Assembly (NCBI RefSeq): GCF_020532725.1
Contig: NZ_JAJAVC010000003.1
Span: 868,001-932,000 of the forward strand
Direction: 5' to 3'
DNA length: 64,000 nucleotides
Origin: Methylobacillus arboreus
Lineage (GTDB): Bacteria > Pseudomonadota > Gammaproteobacteria > Burkholderiales > Methylophilaceae
A program made the translations under genes and the position numbers. Of this stretch, positions 54,612 to 63,908 are shown in pieces (position 1 is the first letter of the stretch; the number at the start of each line of letters is the position of its first letter). The notes below the pieces were generated by a model, which saw nothing but the letters and a program-made list of their open reading frames with translations, was not told where the DNA came from and did no database searches.

Positions 54612-56525
54612 CTAATGTATTGTTGAAGACTCGGGGGGGAACGTTGTAGATGGATTCGCATGAATATCCCCGGCATACTCCTCCACCCACATCTTCAGCT
54701 CTTGCTTGACGACCGCCTCATCTATAAACAATGCCCGGTCTATCCACTTTAACAAGGCCGATACCCAAGCCTCATCCGCACTTCGCGCCACGGCAATGCG
54801 CAACTTATCATGAGGCGTCGGTAAAGTGAGTTCATCGTCAGCCAAAAGTTCCTCATACAGCTTTTCACCCGGGCGTAACCCAGAATACACAATCTCAATG
54901 TCAGCTTCATTAAGCCCGGATAAGCGGATCATATCACGCGCCAAATCCACAATCTTAACAGGGTCTCCCATATCAAGCACGAATATCTCTCCACCGCTGC
55001 CCATCATGCCAGCCTGCATGACTAGCTGACAAGCCTCAGGAATGGACATGAAATACCGTGTGATATCTGGGTGTGTCACCGTAATCGGCCCACCCTGTGC
55101 GATCTGTTCGCGGAATTTCGGAATTACACTGCCACTACTACCCAGCACATTACCAAAACGCACCACAACAAAGCGCGTGCCAGATTCCTCTTGCAGGCCC
55201 TGGCACACCATCTCGGCCAAACGCTTGCTAGCTCCCATCACGTTAGTCGGATTTACCGCCTTATCGGTCGAGATCAGAACAAACTTGGCAACGCCTGCAG
55301 TTTTACACGCCTGGGCCAGCGTGTAAGTACCATTGACATTATTTGACAATGATTCCGCCACATTGCGGTTTTCCATCATCGGCACATGTTTATAAGCAGC
55401 TGCATGAAACACGACACTAGGCGCATATCGTCCGAGCAATTGCTGCATACGCCGCCTATTTCTCACATCCCCAACGATATATTCCACCGGCGTAGCAATA
55501 TCAAGCCTGCTGATTTCCTGTTCCAAGCGGTAAAGAGAAAACTCAGACTGATCCAGGCAAACCAAACATAAAGGGTGATATTTGAGCACCTGGCGACATA
55601 GTTCGGAACCAATCGACCCTCCTGCCCCGCTCACCAATACAGCTTGCCCTTCAATCAAATGTTGCAAGCCATTATCATCTAGGGATACCGGCTCACGCCC
55701 AAGTAAATCTTCTACTTCTACTGGTCTGAGCTGCGCCACACTCAAACGACCACTCATCAGGTCATCGAATGAAGGCACAGTCAGCACTTTCAAACCACGG
55801 CTGCTCGCCAACTCCACTATTTGCCTACGGCGTTGATGCCGGGCTGCTGGCATCGCCACAATCACATGCGAAACAGACAAAGCTGCGGCGATTTGCGGCA
55901 ACTGCTCAATCGCCCCCAGTACATTAACTCCCAGCAACTCGCGCCCTTGCATTGTTTTTTTGTCATCCAGCAACCCCACCACATGCCATTCATGACTCTT
56001 GGACAAATCCTTCAATAAGGCAATCGCCGCTTCCCCGGCACCAAGCACCAACACAGGCTTGCCGGAAAACTGAGCGGCACCATACAAGCGATGCTCTTTC
56101 CAGGCCCGGTAAGCAAAACGGCTACCGCCCATCAACAACAAGAGCAGCATAGGATCCATGATCAATACTGAGCGTGGCACAACACCATGATAGGGAACCA
56201 TGAACAAAACAGTGACCACCAACACTGCACTGATGCCAATCGCGCGCAAAAGACGCTGCAAATCCGGCAAACTGGCAAAGCGCCAAACTCCGCGATAAAG
56301 GCCGGCCAGCAAAAACACGACGGCCTGCAGAGGGATTACCCAGACTGCACTTTCCAGCATGCTCTGCGTAAAACTGGCGGGAATATCAAAATTGAAGCGC
56401 AAAAGAAAAGCTACCCACCACGCGAGGACAGCCACCACGATGTCGTGCACCCAGGCACTGATAGAGCGTGGATTTCTCAAACTGATATAGTTTGACCAGT
56501 TGAATTTAGGAAAGTAGTTCAGCAC
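54612..56525 (-). CDS. Membrane-bound nucleoside-sugar 4,6-dehydratase (CapD/WbpM type)
   Basis: 637 residues. Four N-terminal transmembrane helices (about 27-125), a first Rossmann segment (VLGAGEAAIALLKDL), then the catalytic SDR domain from about 290 (VSGAGGSIGSELCRQ). The active helix reads LISTDKAVNPTNVMGASKRLAE, where Met takes the place of the usual Tyr, as in the WbpM/PglF/FlaA1 group. It converts UDP-GlcNAc to the 4-keto-6-deoxy sugar in the membrane. Together with the epimerase/reductase at 57187-58116 and the small transferase, it probably supplies and loads the first sugar of the glycan. Confidence 0.93.
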   Translation of the reverse strand: MLNYFPKFNWSNYISLRNPRSISAWVHDIVVAVLAWWVAFLLRFNFDIPASFTQSMLESAVWVIPLQAVVFLLAGLYRGVWRFASLPDLQRLLRAIGISAVLVVTVLFMVPYHGVVPRSVLIMDPMLLLLLMGGSRFAYRAWKEHRLYGAAQFSGKPVLVLGAGEAAIALLKDLSKSHEWHVVGLLDDKKTMQGRELLGVNVLGAIEQLPQIAAALSVSHVIVAMPAARHQRRRQIVELASSRGLKVLTVPSFDDLMSGRLSVAQLRPVEVEDLLGREPVSLDDNGLQHLIEGQAVLVSGAGGSIGSELCRQVLKYHPLCLVCLDQSEFSLYRLEQEISRLDIATPVEYIVGDVRNRRRMQQLLGRYAPSVVFHAAAYKHVPMMENRNVAESLSNNVNGTYTLAQACKTAGVAKFVLISTDKAVNPTNVMGASKRLAEMVCQGLQEESGTRFVVVRFGNVLGSSGSVIPKFREQIAQGGPITVTHPDITRYFMSIPEACQLVMQAGMMGSGGEIFVLDMGDPVKIVDLARDMIRLSGLNEADIEIVYSGLRPGEKLYEELLADDELTLPTPHDKLRIAVARSADEAWVSALLKWIDRALFIDEAVVKQELKMWVEEYAGDIHANPSTTFPPESSTIH

Positions 56526-56632
56526 GCACCCAGCCTAAAATGAAATAAATACATTCTACTAAAAACAATGCGAAGATGACGAGCTATCAATGAGTAAATA
56601 CCTGTTAGCACAAACACCTATACCCAATGAAC

Positions 56633-57184
56633 TCAACGCGCGACCCGGTCCCCACTACCCTTGCCTAGCACTGTCTGGATAAGGAGCTTAAAATAAAGCA
56701 ACAACGTCAATTCGCGCAGCATCAAGGCATCAGTCTCAGCAAGAAGCTTGGGCGTCGACATATCAATATCACTCACCTGCGCCATCCCGGTAATACCTGG
56801 GCGCGCATTGTAAACACCAAGCAACTCACGCTCCGCAATCAATTCATCCTGATTGAATAGATTGGGACGTGGTCCCACCAGGCTCATCTCCCCTTTCAAG
56901 ACATTCCAGAGCTGGGGCAACTCATCCAACTTCGTCCTGCGTAAAAAACGGCCAAGCCACGTAATAGAAGCAGCAGAGGCCAGATGACTAGCCACAGAAG
57001 CCGTCTCTACCTTCATCGTGCGAAACTTCACCAAAGTAAATGGCTGCCGATAGCGCCCGACCCTTACTTGACGAAATAGCGGCGAACCCGTATCGAATAA
57101 ACCGGCTATATAAATAAACAGCAGTAATGGAAAACCCAGAATTAATCCGAATAACGAAAAAACAATATCGAACAATCGAATCAC
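56633..57184 (-). CDS. Small phosphoglycosyl transferase (PglC/WcaJ-like)
   Basis: 183 residues, the minimal PglC-like size rather than the larger WbaP form. One N-terminal re-entrant membrane helix (IVFSLFGLILGFPLLLFIYIAG), then GSPLFRQVRVGRYRQPFTLVKFRTMK, the DELPQLWNVLKGEMSLVGPRP core with the catalytic Asp-Glu pair, and ARPGITGMAQVSD. It loads a sugar phosphate onto undecaprenyl phosphate to start glycan assembly. It starts 2 bp after the epimerase stop. Confidence 0.94.
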   Translation of the reverse strand: MIRLFDIVFSLFGLILGFPLLLFIYIAGLFDTGSPLFRQVRVGRYRQPFTLVKFRTMKVETASVASHLASAASITWLGRFLRRTKLDELPQLWNVLKGEMSLVGPRPNLFNQDELIAERELLGVYNARPGITGMAQVSDIDMSTPKLLAETDALMLRELTLLLYFKLLIQTVLGKGSGDRVAR

Positions 57185-57186
57185 AT

Positions 57187-58116
57187 TCAGCCCTTGACAG
57201 AAAAACAGCGTCTAAGACCCTCATCCACAGAAACCGGAGGAGCCCACCCCAATAATTCACGCGTCTTGGAAATATCAACTTGCAAGGAACCCAAAAGACG
57301 ATGAGCATCCATCTTTCTTCCTAGCATAATTAGCGCAATGCTTAATAAACTTGCAGGAATCGGAATCAATCGAGGAGAAACCCCTGCAGCCTTGGCCAAG
57401 CGCCGCAACAAATCAGAAGTAGACAAATCCTCACCATCACTTACCAGAAAAACCTCATTTGAGGCGGCTGGATGATCTATACACTTTATGATAAGACTAA
57501 TTAAATTATCCAATGCCACGAATGACCGTAGATTATCAATTGCCCCCAAGGGTAAAGGTAATCCTGCTCTTACCCATTTCATCAATTGGGCAAAATTACC
57601 TTTCGCTCCAGCCCCATATACTAGCGGAGGACGAATAATGACAACTTCAATTCCGGTTTGACTGGCCAACTCCATTAGTTGCTTTTCAGCCTCAGCTTTG
57701 GTTCGAGCATAGTCATTATGTGGAACGATAGGACTACTTTCAGAAAAATGTACTCCTTGCTCGGTGTAATATCCATGAACACCAACAGTACTGACAAATA
57801 AAAACCGACGCACCCCCATATTTGCTGCTTGCCTAGCAATATTGATTACAGCATGGGTATTTACCTGATACAAATCCTCACTTAAACCAAGCTCTACTTG
57901 TTTAAATACATGTGCTCTAGCAGCCGCATGAATTACTACATCAACCCCATCCAACACACACCGCCAATCAGAACTCTCATTCAATAAGGGAGTTTGCAAT
58001 ATATTGCCAGATGGTCGAGATGATACGCCCACAACCTCACATCCTTGGCCTAAAAAAGAGCGATAGACAGCCCCCCCTATAAAACCTCCAACACCAGTGA
58101 CAAGTAGCTTAGTCAT
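57187..58116 (-). CDS. NAD-dependent nucleotide-sugar epimerase/reductase
   Basis: 309 residues, an extended SDR. The GxxGxxG loop is VTGVGGFIGGAVYRSF; the catalytic Ser and YxxxK are in FVSTVGVHG and HNDYARTKAEAEK. It resembles WbpV/WreQ-type enzymes that reduce or epimerise 4-keto sugars made by a WbpM-like dehydratase, giving UDP-QuiNAc or UDP-FucNAc. The order dehydratase, transferase, reductase is the same as in several O-antigen loci. It overlaps neither neighbour but gaps are 2-3 bp, so it belongs to one transcript. Confidence 0.88.
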   Translation of the reverse strand: MTKLLVTGVGGFIGGAVYRSFLGQGCEVVGVSSRPSGNILQTPLLNESSDWRCVLDGVDVVIHAAARAHVFKQVELGLSEDLYQVNTHAVINIARQAANMGVRRFLFVSTVGVHGYYTEQGVHFSESSPIVPHNDYARTKAEAEKQLMELASQTGIEVVIIRPPLVYGAGAKGNFAQLMKWVRAGLPLPLGAIDNLRSFVALDNLISLIIKCIDHPAASNEVFLVSDGEDLSTSDLLRRLAKAAGVSPRLIPIPASLLSIALIMLGRKMDAHRLLGSLQVDISKTRELLGWAPPVSVDEGLRRCFSVKG

Positions 58117-58119
58117 AAC

Positions 58120-58878
58120 TCAAACCAATCCTCGAGCTAAAAACTGGACTCCTCTGGTTACTACCTTACGCGCCAATAGCTCAATTACTGACATCTTAAA
58201 ACTATATTTTTTGAGAATTCTAACTATTTCTTTATTTTGATTAATAATATTGATGAAACTGCGATTTGTCTCTCCACCAATACGCATCCTTACAAAGATT
58301 TTTGGTAGATAAGCTACCTTTATCCGATTAATTTCTAAAAAACGCATCATTAATTCAAAATCAGCAGCAATTTTATAATTAGTATCAAAAAAGCCAAATT
58401 TTTCATATATTGATTTTCTTACAAAAAAAGTTGGATGTGCTGGCATCCAGCCTCGCTTAAAAAGACCGGGTTCAAAACTTCTAGACTTCCAATATCTCAC
58501 CACGCGCGAAGTATCATCTTGGTCTATATATAAAAGATCAGCATAACAAGCTTGAACTGTCGGATCCTTGAACACCTCAGCGACTTGGCCCAACACCGTC
58601 TCATCCGCATAAAAATCGTCTGCATTGAGAAAACCAACCACATCTCCTGTAACCCTTCGCAACCCCTTATTCATTGCATCATAGATACCTTGATCAGGCT
58701 CCGAAATATATTGAGAAACACTGGTAGCACTCTTAACAAGCTCCAGTGTGCCATCAGTAGAAGCACCATCAATAATGATATGCTCACGATCACGATATTG
58801 TTGCGACTTTACTGAGGCAATCGTATCGGAAATTGTCGCGGCACTGTTATAACAAACTGTAACAATTGAAATTTTCAA
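58120..58878 (-). CDS. Family 2 glycosyltransferase
   Basis: 252 residues. GT-A fold: ISIVTVCYNSAATISDTIASV, HIIIDGASTDGTLELV, and the metal-binding DxD region in VGFLNADDFYAD, then the acceptor-site segment with FFDTNYKIAADFELMMRFL. It adds one sugar to the lipid-linked glycan. This gene and the next ones toward 62 kb are noticeably more AT-rich than galU and its neighbours, as is common for laterally acquired surface-glycan genes. Confidence 0.92.
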   Translation of the reverse strand: MKISIVTVCYNSAATISDTIASVKSQQYRDREHIIIDGASTDGTLELVKSATSVSQYISEPDQGIYDAMNKGLRRVTGDVVGFLNADDFYADETVLGQVAEVFKDPTVQACYADLLYIDQDDTSRVVRYWKSRSFEPGLFKRGWMPAHPTFFVRKSIYEKFGFFDTNYKIAADFELMMRFLEINRIKVAYLPKIFVRMRIGGETNRSFINIINQNKEIVRILKKYSFKMSVIELLARKVVTRGVQFLARGLV

Positions 58879-58888
58879 TGGACTAGTC

Positions 58889-59620
58889 TTATGATTTAAT
58901 TAATTTGCGTTGGCTATGTAATAAAACCAGCCTCTTGATCAACAAGAAAGAGAGCCTAATTCGATATATAAGTTGCTGATACACAGAAAAATTGCTTTTT
59001 TGTGCAGTAGGTGAAGCATTTTTATCATGCCGTCGATAGAGCATCAGCGCTTCAGGAAGGAATTTAACTTTTCCAACACAGTTAGCCAATAATCCCAGCC
59101 ACATATCATGCATAGGCACATGCTCAGGGACAGGCAAAGCATAAGCCAGCAACTCTTTCCGAAACGCCATACAGCAACCTAAATAGCTGTTCTTATATAA
59201 ATTTTTTACAACCCCTTCACTAGACTTTCTCAATCCAAAAAATGAAGGATGTAATTCATTCAAGTTTTTATCAACAACCCTGCAATCACTAACCACGAGC
59301 AAATGGTCAGCCAACACCTGCAAACATCTATCTACTTTGTTAGGCAACCAAATATCGTCTTGATCACACAAAAAAATATACTCACCAGATGCGTGAGATA
59401 GCGCGCACTCAAAATTTTTCACAACTCCCAAATTTCCATTATGGTTTACGATCTTGATACGCTCATCCTGAATAGATGTAATAATATCCAAGGTGTTATC
59501 AACCGAACCATCATCGGAAATAAGGATTTCATCATCATCATTTAGCTGGGGCAGTATTGATCGCAATTGCGCTTCAACAAAACAACTCCCATTAAATGTA
59601 GCCAAACAGACAGAAATCAT
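58889..59620 (-). CDS. Family 2 glycosyltransferase
   Basis: 243 residues. MISVCLATFNGSCFVEAQLRSI, EILISDDGSVDNTLDII and YIFLCDQDDIWLPNK give the GT-A nucleotide-sugar and DxD signatures; HDMWLGLLANCVGKVKFLPE is the acceptor-side motif common in rhamnosyltransferase-like enzymes. The donor sugar is not determined. 10 bp separates it from the next glycosyltransferase. Confidence 0.92.
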   Translation of the reverse strand: MISVCLATFNGSCFVEAQLRSILPQLNDDDEILISDDGSVDNTLDIITSIQDERIKIVNHNGNLGVVKNFECALSHASGEYIFLCDQDDIWLPNKVDRCLQVLADHLLVVSDCRVVDKNLNELHPSFFGLRKSSEGVVKNLYKNSYLGCCMAFRKELLAYALPVPEHVPMHDMWLGLLANCVGKVKFLPEALMLYRRHDKNASPTAQKSNFSVYQQLIYRIRLSFLLIKRLVLLHSQRKLIKS

Positions 59621-59704
59621 AATTTTTGAAAAAGTTAAGAAGTAATCTAAATTAATACTTTGGACAAGCTGCGTTTTTTTTTAATAATACGTGCAATATT
59701 GCTT

Positions 59705-60757
59705 CTATAGAAAATTAGAAATTTTATGATAAGCTTTTTTAACTAATTTAATCAATCCAACCGCAGATAACAACATAAAAATTATTCGAAAAAAAATATG
59801 ATGCCACTGCTGCCAACTATTAAAGAAAGCTTTCCAAATAAAATTTGATATATCTTTCTCTGTAAATGGTGAATTTAACCCAAGAATTTCGTTGATAAAC
59901 AATAGCTGATCTTCAGAAACATAATCCAATTTATGAGAGAAAAGATCATTCGCTTTTCTCACATAAGATTTGTGAATATCATCCTGAAATCTGTTTATTT
60001 CACCTTTGGGGAATTCTTTGTGATTTAAATTAATAAAAGTTGGTGGCTTACCAAGAAAGAAATAGGGCACTCCCAGCTCTGCCATATATGCTGCTTGTGA
60101 TCCCCACTCCATCGATGTTCCATAAGAGAATTGACTAACCAACTGATAAAATCGGTCAATAAAAGAGTCATCATAAACATTACCCACCGTTACAATAGGC
60201 AAACCCCAATGTCTTATCTTTTTATGATAGCCAGCATTAATATCGTGCATATGCATACACAATACAATTGGATGAAATTTTTCTGGCAACTGTTTTAACC
60301 TATACAAGTATTCGTCATCATCGTGACCACTTGGCTCGACACCTGGAACATGATGAGCAAAAAAGACCAAAGTTCCTTTAGTACATTCCGACCTCCTGTA
60401 TTCTTTTTTTCTTCTATACAGAATCCACGGATGAACTATCTGTAATATCTTGCGTTGCTTATGATTATTATACTTTTCTGCCTTTAATGGATGCCATGTG
60501 AAATGCAAACTAGTTTTATTATTTAGCTCATGAGGATAAAGATTAGACTGCAATCCAACTCCATGATCAGAGTAAAAAAACAGAGGAAGAAATTTAGGGT
60601 AGTCAGCCATTTCCCTATAGCATTTTCCAAAACTATAAACCTCTGCAGTCCAGTTAAAATAGTATATTCCATCACTTCGACATGCCATTTCCAGCTGTCG
60701 ATCACTCATTCCTTGATAATCCAAGTTACTCATCCATACCAATTTATTCAATGCCAA
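59705..60757 (-). CDS. Probable glycosyltransferase or glycan-modifying protein, unrecognised family
   Basis: 350 residues, counted from a TTG at 60757; an ATG at 60733 (MSNLDYQGMSD) is an equally plausible start, and neither has a ribosome site. No signal peptide. The C-terminal half has FSYGTSMEWGSQAAYMAELGVPYFFLGKPP, which resembles the donor-binding Ser-x-E-AxxxGxP segment of GT-B glycosyltransferases such as polysialyl- or CDP-glycerol-type enzymes. A hydrophobic stretch near the end (about 318-335) may bind the membrane. Position in the glycan locus supports a role in chain synthesis. AT-rich. Confidence 0.6.
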   Translation of the reverse strand: MALNKLVWMSNLDYQGMSDRQLEMACRSDGIYYFNWTAEVYSFGKCYREMADYPKFLPLFFYSDHGVGLQSNLYPHELNNKTSLHFTWHPLKAEKYNNHKQRKILQIVHPWILYRRKKEYRRSECTKGTLVFFAHHVPGVEPSGHDDDEYLYRLKQLPEKFHPIVLCMHMHDINAGYHKKIRHWGLPIVTVGNVYDDSFIDRFYQLVSQFSYGTSMEWGSQAAYMAELGVPYFFLGKPPTFINLNHKEFPKGEINRFQDDIHKSYVRKANDLFSHKLDYVSEDQLLFINEILGLNSPFTEKDISNFIWKAFFNSWQQWHHIFFRIIFMLLSAVGLIKLVKKAYHKISNFL

Positions 60758-60917
60758 CTCAATATAATTACTTGTTCTTAACCCCGAATATTTCCAAAGT
60801 CCCTACAAAAAAATAATCCATAAAATCTTATTTATACTACCGCTTTTTAGTTATATCAATATAAGTCAACATCCTCAAAAACAAACCTTTTAAATACTTT
60901 GCGCATTCACTCATAAC

Positions 60918-61835
60918 CTAATCCATTAACCTTGAAGCAACTACCGCATGGTCTGTACGTAACAAAGGTATGCCTCTAAGCACGGGGTAAACGAAACCCG
61001 ACTCTTGAGCAACAAAAACATCTTGCTCATTACTTAGCTTATTAAAAGTTATCGGACATCGCCATTTTATCTCGCCAGATTCACTTAATCCTTGTTTATC
61101 CAGAACAATCACACCACTAGGATTTAGTCGATTTGATGAATAATCTAATAGCCGGTACTCAGTTATTGGAGAAGGTAAACGCTCTGCAGCAAGTTTTAAG
61201 TTTCTCACATATCCATGCTTGATCATGCGTTGCTTGGCCTCCTCTGAAGCAAGCTCAAAAACAGGCTCAACCAAAACAACCGCTTTTCGCGCAACCCTCC
61301 ATAGCTCTGTGATAGCCTCTTGTTCACGACCTCCATTCGGCTCTATTGAATGAGATGTATAAACCACATCCACACTGTTATCTTCTAGAGGTATATTAAA
61401 TATATCAGCGACAAATAGCGTTGCCGACTGGCCCTTTTGAGATAACCAACCGTTGCCCATATGGCAACGAGACCAACTAATATCAAAACCCAAAGTACAT
61501 ATAGGTTTACTTTTTAAATGTCCCAAAACACCTGCGATAGTTGTAGCTTCCCCACACCCCACTTCCATTAAACTAGTTTTGCTATCGACAAGAGGTGTTA
61601 ATAATTCTGCAAGCTGTGCGCACCAAATATCTTTATCATCAGGATTAGCCAACGTTCCTTTTATATAAGACCCAGCTTGTAAGTCGTAGGCAATAAGAGT
61701 AGCAATCTCCATGTTGATATCCGCACCAGTAAACTTCCTAGCGTACTCCATTACATTTTCACCACGAGAAAATGCATTTCTCATACCTTGAATTAACTCG
61801 CGAAAGTTAGCTGTTGAAATTAACTCGTTATTCAT
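60918..61835 (-). CDS. SAM-dependent methyltransferase with C-terminal Trm112-like tail
   Basis: 305 residues from the ATG at 61835. The cofactor-binding motif LMEVGCGEATTIAGVL is clear, with DVVYTSHSIEPNGG as the acidic/post-I region. The last ~50 residues (WRCPITFNKLSNEQDVFVAQESGFVYPVLRGIPLL) resemble a Trm112-like treble clef, but with only one Cys, so zinc binding is doubtful. Within a pseudaminic acid and polysaccharide locus it may methylate a sugar or the chain end. AT-rich. Confidence 0.82.
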   Translation of the reverse strand: MNNELISTANFRELIQGMRNAFSRGENVMEYARKFTGADINMEIATLIAYDLQAGSYIKGTLANPDDKDIWCAQLAELLTPLVDSKTSLMEVGCGEATTIAGVLGHLKSKPICTLGFDISWSRCHMGNGWLSQKGQSATLFVADIFNIPLEDNSVDVVYTSHSIEPNGGREQEAITELWRVARKAVVLVEPVFELASEEAKQRMIKHGYVRNLKLAAERLPSPITEYRLLDYSSNRLNPSGVIVLDKQGLSESGEIKWRCPITFNKLSNEQDVFVAQESGFVYPVLRGIPLLRTDHAVVASRLMD

Positions 61836-61884
61836 AGATAACCGCATTCACAAATCCCTTATGAAAATCTCAAATACCCCTCAA

Positions 61885-62934
61885 CTAATTGTTCTTCAGA
61901 ATACTCCACTCAACGGGCGTTCCTTTTTTAATGTTACTTGTAACCTTCATGCCCAATACAATATCCATATACTTGGAAGACAACCCTAGCCCCGGTCTTA
62001 TTGCCTTGACATTTTCACTTGTAAGTACCTCTCCCAATTTCAGATCTTTTACGATATATAGCGTTCGCCTATACTGCAGCGATTTTTTTTCGACCTCTGT
62101 CGGCCCATAACTAACCTTACCTAATGCTAACCATGCACGCTCCGTCTCAATGACAAGTTGCTTCATTTCAGCTGGTTCCATCGAAAAAGTGCTGTCTACT
62201 CCACCATCTGCACGATTCAGAGTAAAGTGCTTTTCAATGACAGTTGCACCCAAAGCGACACTCGCAATTGAAACGCCGATGCCCATTGTGTGATCGGATA
62301 ATCCTACTTCACAGTTAAACATTTCTCTCATATGAGGAATAGTAGAAATATTGGTATTTTCAGGGGTTGCTGGATAAGTACTAGTACATTTCAGCAGAGT
62401 TAAATCTTTACAGCCAGCGCTCCTGGCCGCTCTCACCGTTTCATCCAGTTCTGCAACTGTTGCCATACCAGTGGAAATAATCAACGGCTTGCCAGTAGCA
62501 GCAACCCGACGGATCAATGGCAAATCTGTATTTTCGAAAGATGCAATTTTGTAACAAGGGACATTTAATGACTCAAGAAAATCAACCGCTGTATCATCAA
62601 ATGGTGTACTAAAAGCAATCATGCCAAGCTCTGCAGCCCGATCGAAAATTGGCTTATGCCACTCCCAAGGCGTATATGCCTCACCATATAACTGATACAA
62701 GGATGTTCCTGACCAAAGATTGCTTGGATCGCTAATATGAAACTCCCGTTCGTTCAAGTCTAGCGTCATAGTATCTGGAGTATACGTCTGGATTTTCAGG
62801 GCGTGAGCGCCTGACTTGGCAGCTGCCTCAACAATGTCCAGCGCTCGTTCAAGAGAGTGATTGTGATTGCCAGACATTTCCGCAATGACGAAAGGCTGAA
62901 AGCCCAATCCAATATCGATATCTTTAATTTTCAT
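61885..62934 (-). CDS. pseI: Pseudaminic acid synthase
   Basis: 349 residues. A NeuB-type TIM barrel (FVIAEMSGNHNHSLERALDIV, IAFSTPFDDTAVDFLE, YKIASFENTDLPLI, LLKCTSTYPATPENTNI, VGLSDHTMGIGVS, VIEKHFTLNRADGGVDSTFS) followed by a SAF/antifreeze-like domain (about 290-349). The GNHNHS motif and the locus favour PseI over sialic NeuB or legionaminic LegI. It condenses 2,4-diacetamido-2,4,6-trideoxy-L-altrose with phosphoenolpyruvate. It lies 17 bp after pseG. Confidence 0.93.
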   Translation of the reverse strand: MKIKDIDIGLGFQPFVIAEMSGNHNHSLERALDIVEAAAKSGAHALKIQTYTPDTMTLDLNEREFHISDPSNLWSGTSLYQLYGEAYTPWEWHKPIFDRAAELGMIAFSTPFDDTAVDFLESLNVPCYKIASFENTDLPLIRRVAATGKPLIISTGMATVAELDETVRAARSAGCKDLTLLKCTSTYPATPENTNISTIPHMREMFNCEVGLSDHTMGIGVSIASVALGATVIEKHFTLNRADGGVDSTFSMEPAEMKQLVIETERAWLALGKVSYGPTEVEKKSLQYRRTLYIVKDLKLGEVLTSENVKAIRPGLGLSSKYMDIVLGMKVTSNIKKGTPVEWSILKNN

Positions 62935-62951
62935 AATAAATCCAAAGATGT

Positions 62952-63908
62952 TTAATTCGGTAAGTAACCAATCAACCTTCTAGCCACATTCTTAGCACCA
63001 TCAGAAGACAGTTTACGTACAAAGGGACAGGGTTCAAGTTTTTGAGATAAAACATTTTGAGCTTTTATAGCAATACTTTTCGGCTCAAACTCCTCAAAAA
63101 CCGGGCAGTTGTATCGCTTCAGTACGTCAACGACCACACTCTGGTTTTCAGCAATTTTTACAACAACAAAAGGCAATTGAGCGGCCATGGCTTCAATTAA
63201 AGTACCTCCAGGTGCACCGATATACAAACTCGCCATACCCATCAACTGAACCATATCAGGATTGTTATGATGCACGCTTAGCCTAGGGTGCTGTATGCCA
63301 TAGGCATTCTTTAATTCTGAATATAATGGGGAAACAATTAGGTCAATAACCAGCTCAGCTTCTCTTTCCAATAAGGCCTTGGCGATAGCGAATGCGTATT
63401 TACCATCGTCCGTTCCACCGAAAGAGATCAATACTCTCTTAACTGCATTTGTGACTCTCCCTGCACCAATCCCAAAAAACTCCGGACGTATAAGTGAATA
63501 TTCAGAGCCGACCAGCAATTTACTGTTTATATTGTTCTTATAGCTGATTAATTCAGCATATATATTGCCGTTGATGATCACATCGACATGGGAGGCATTG
63601 TCGCCAACATCATCAATTGCAACAATCAACTTAAAAAGATGTTTCCAGACCAGTTGTATATCAGAAGGCAGACGATAACTGTCAGTAACAATGATATCGG
63701 CCTCTGGAAGCAATTCCAGGTTTTCTGGCCATGCATAGTGCTTAAATCCATACTCCCGAACAATATTGGCGCCTGATGCAAAAGGGGTATAGATCAGGCA
63801 CTCAACCCCAACATCCGTTAAAGCTGATGCTAGTACTAATGTACGCCTCAAATGCCCCAGCCCAATGAGCTCACCACAATCAGCCAGCACAATGGCTTTC
63901 TTACGCAT
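62952..63908 (-). CDS. pseG: UDP-2,4-diacetamido-2,4,6-trideoxy-L-altropyranose hydrolase
   Basis: 318 residues from the ATG at 63908, which overlaps the stop of the upstream gene by 8 bases (translational coupling) and has AGGA about 13 bases upstream; a GTG four codons earlier has the ribosome site too close. GT-B-like fold with GELIGLGHLRRTLVLASAL at the N-terminus, RVLISFGGTDDGKYAFAIAKAL in the middle and YIGAPGGTLIEAMAAQLPFVVV near the C-terminus. It removes UDP from the sugar, giving the substrate of PseI. Confidence 0.93.
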   Translation of the reverse strand: MRKKAIVLADCGELIGLGHLRRTLVLASALTDVGVECLIYTPFASGANIVREYGFKHYAWPENLELLPEADIIVTDSYRLPSDIQLVWKHLFKLIVAIDDVGDNASHVDVIINGNIYAELISYKNNINSKLLVGSEYSLIRPEFFGIGAGRVTNAVKRVLISFGGTDDGKYAFAIAKALLEREAELVIDLIVSPLYSELKNAYGIQHPRLSVHHNNPDMVQLMGMASLYIGAPGGTLIEAMAAQLPFVVVKIAENQSVVVDVLKRYNCPVFEEFEPKSIAIKAQNVLSQKLEPCPFVRKLSSDGAKNVARRLIGYLPN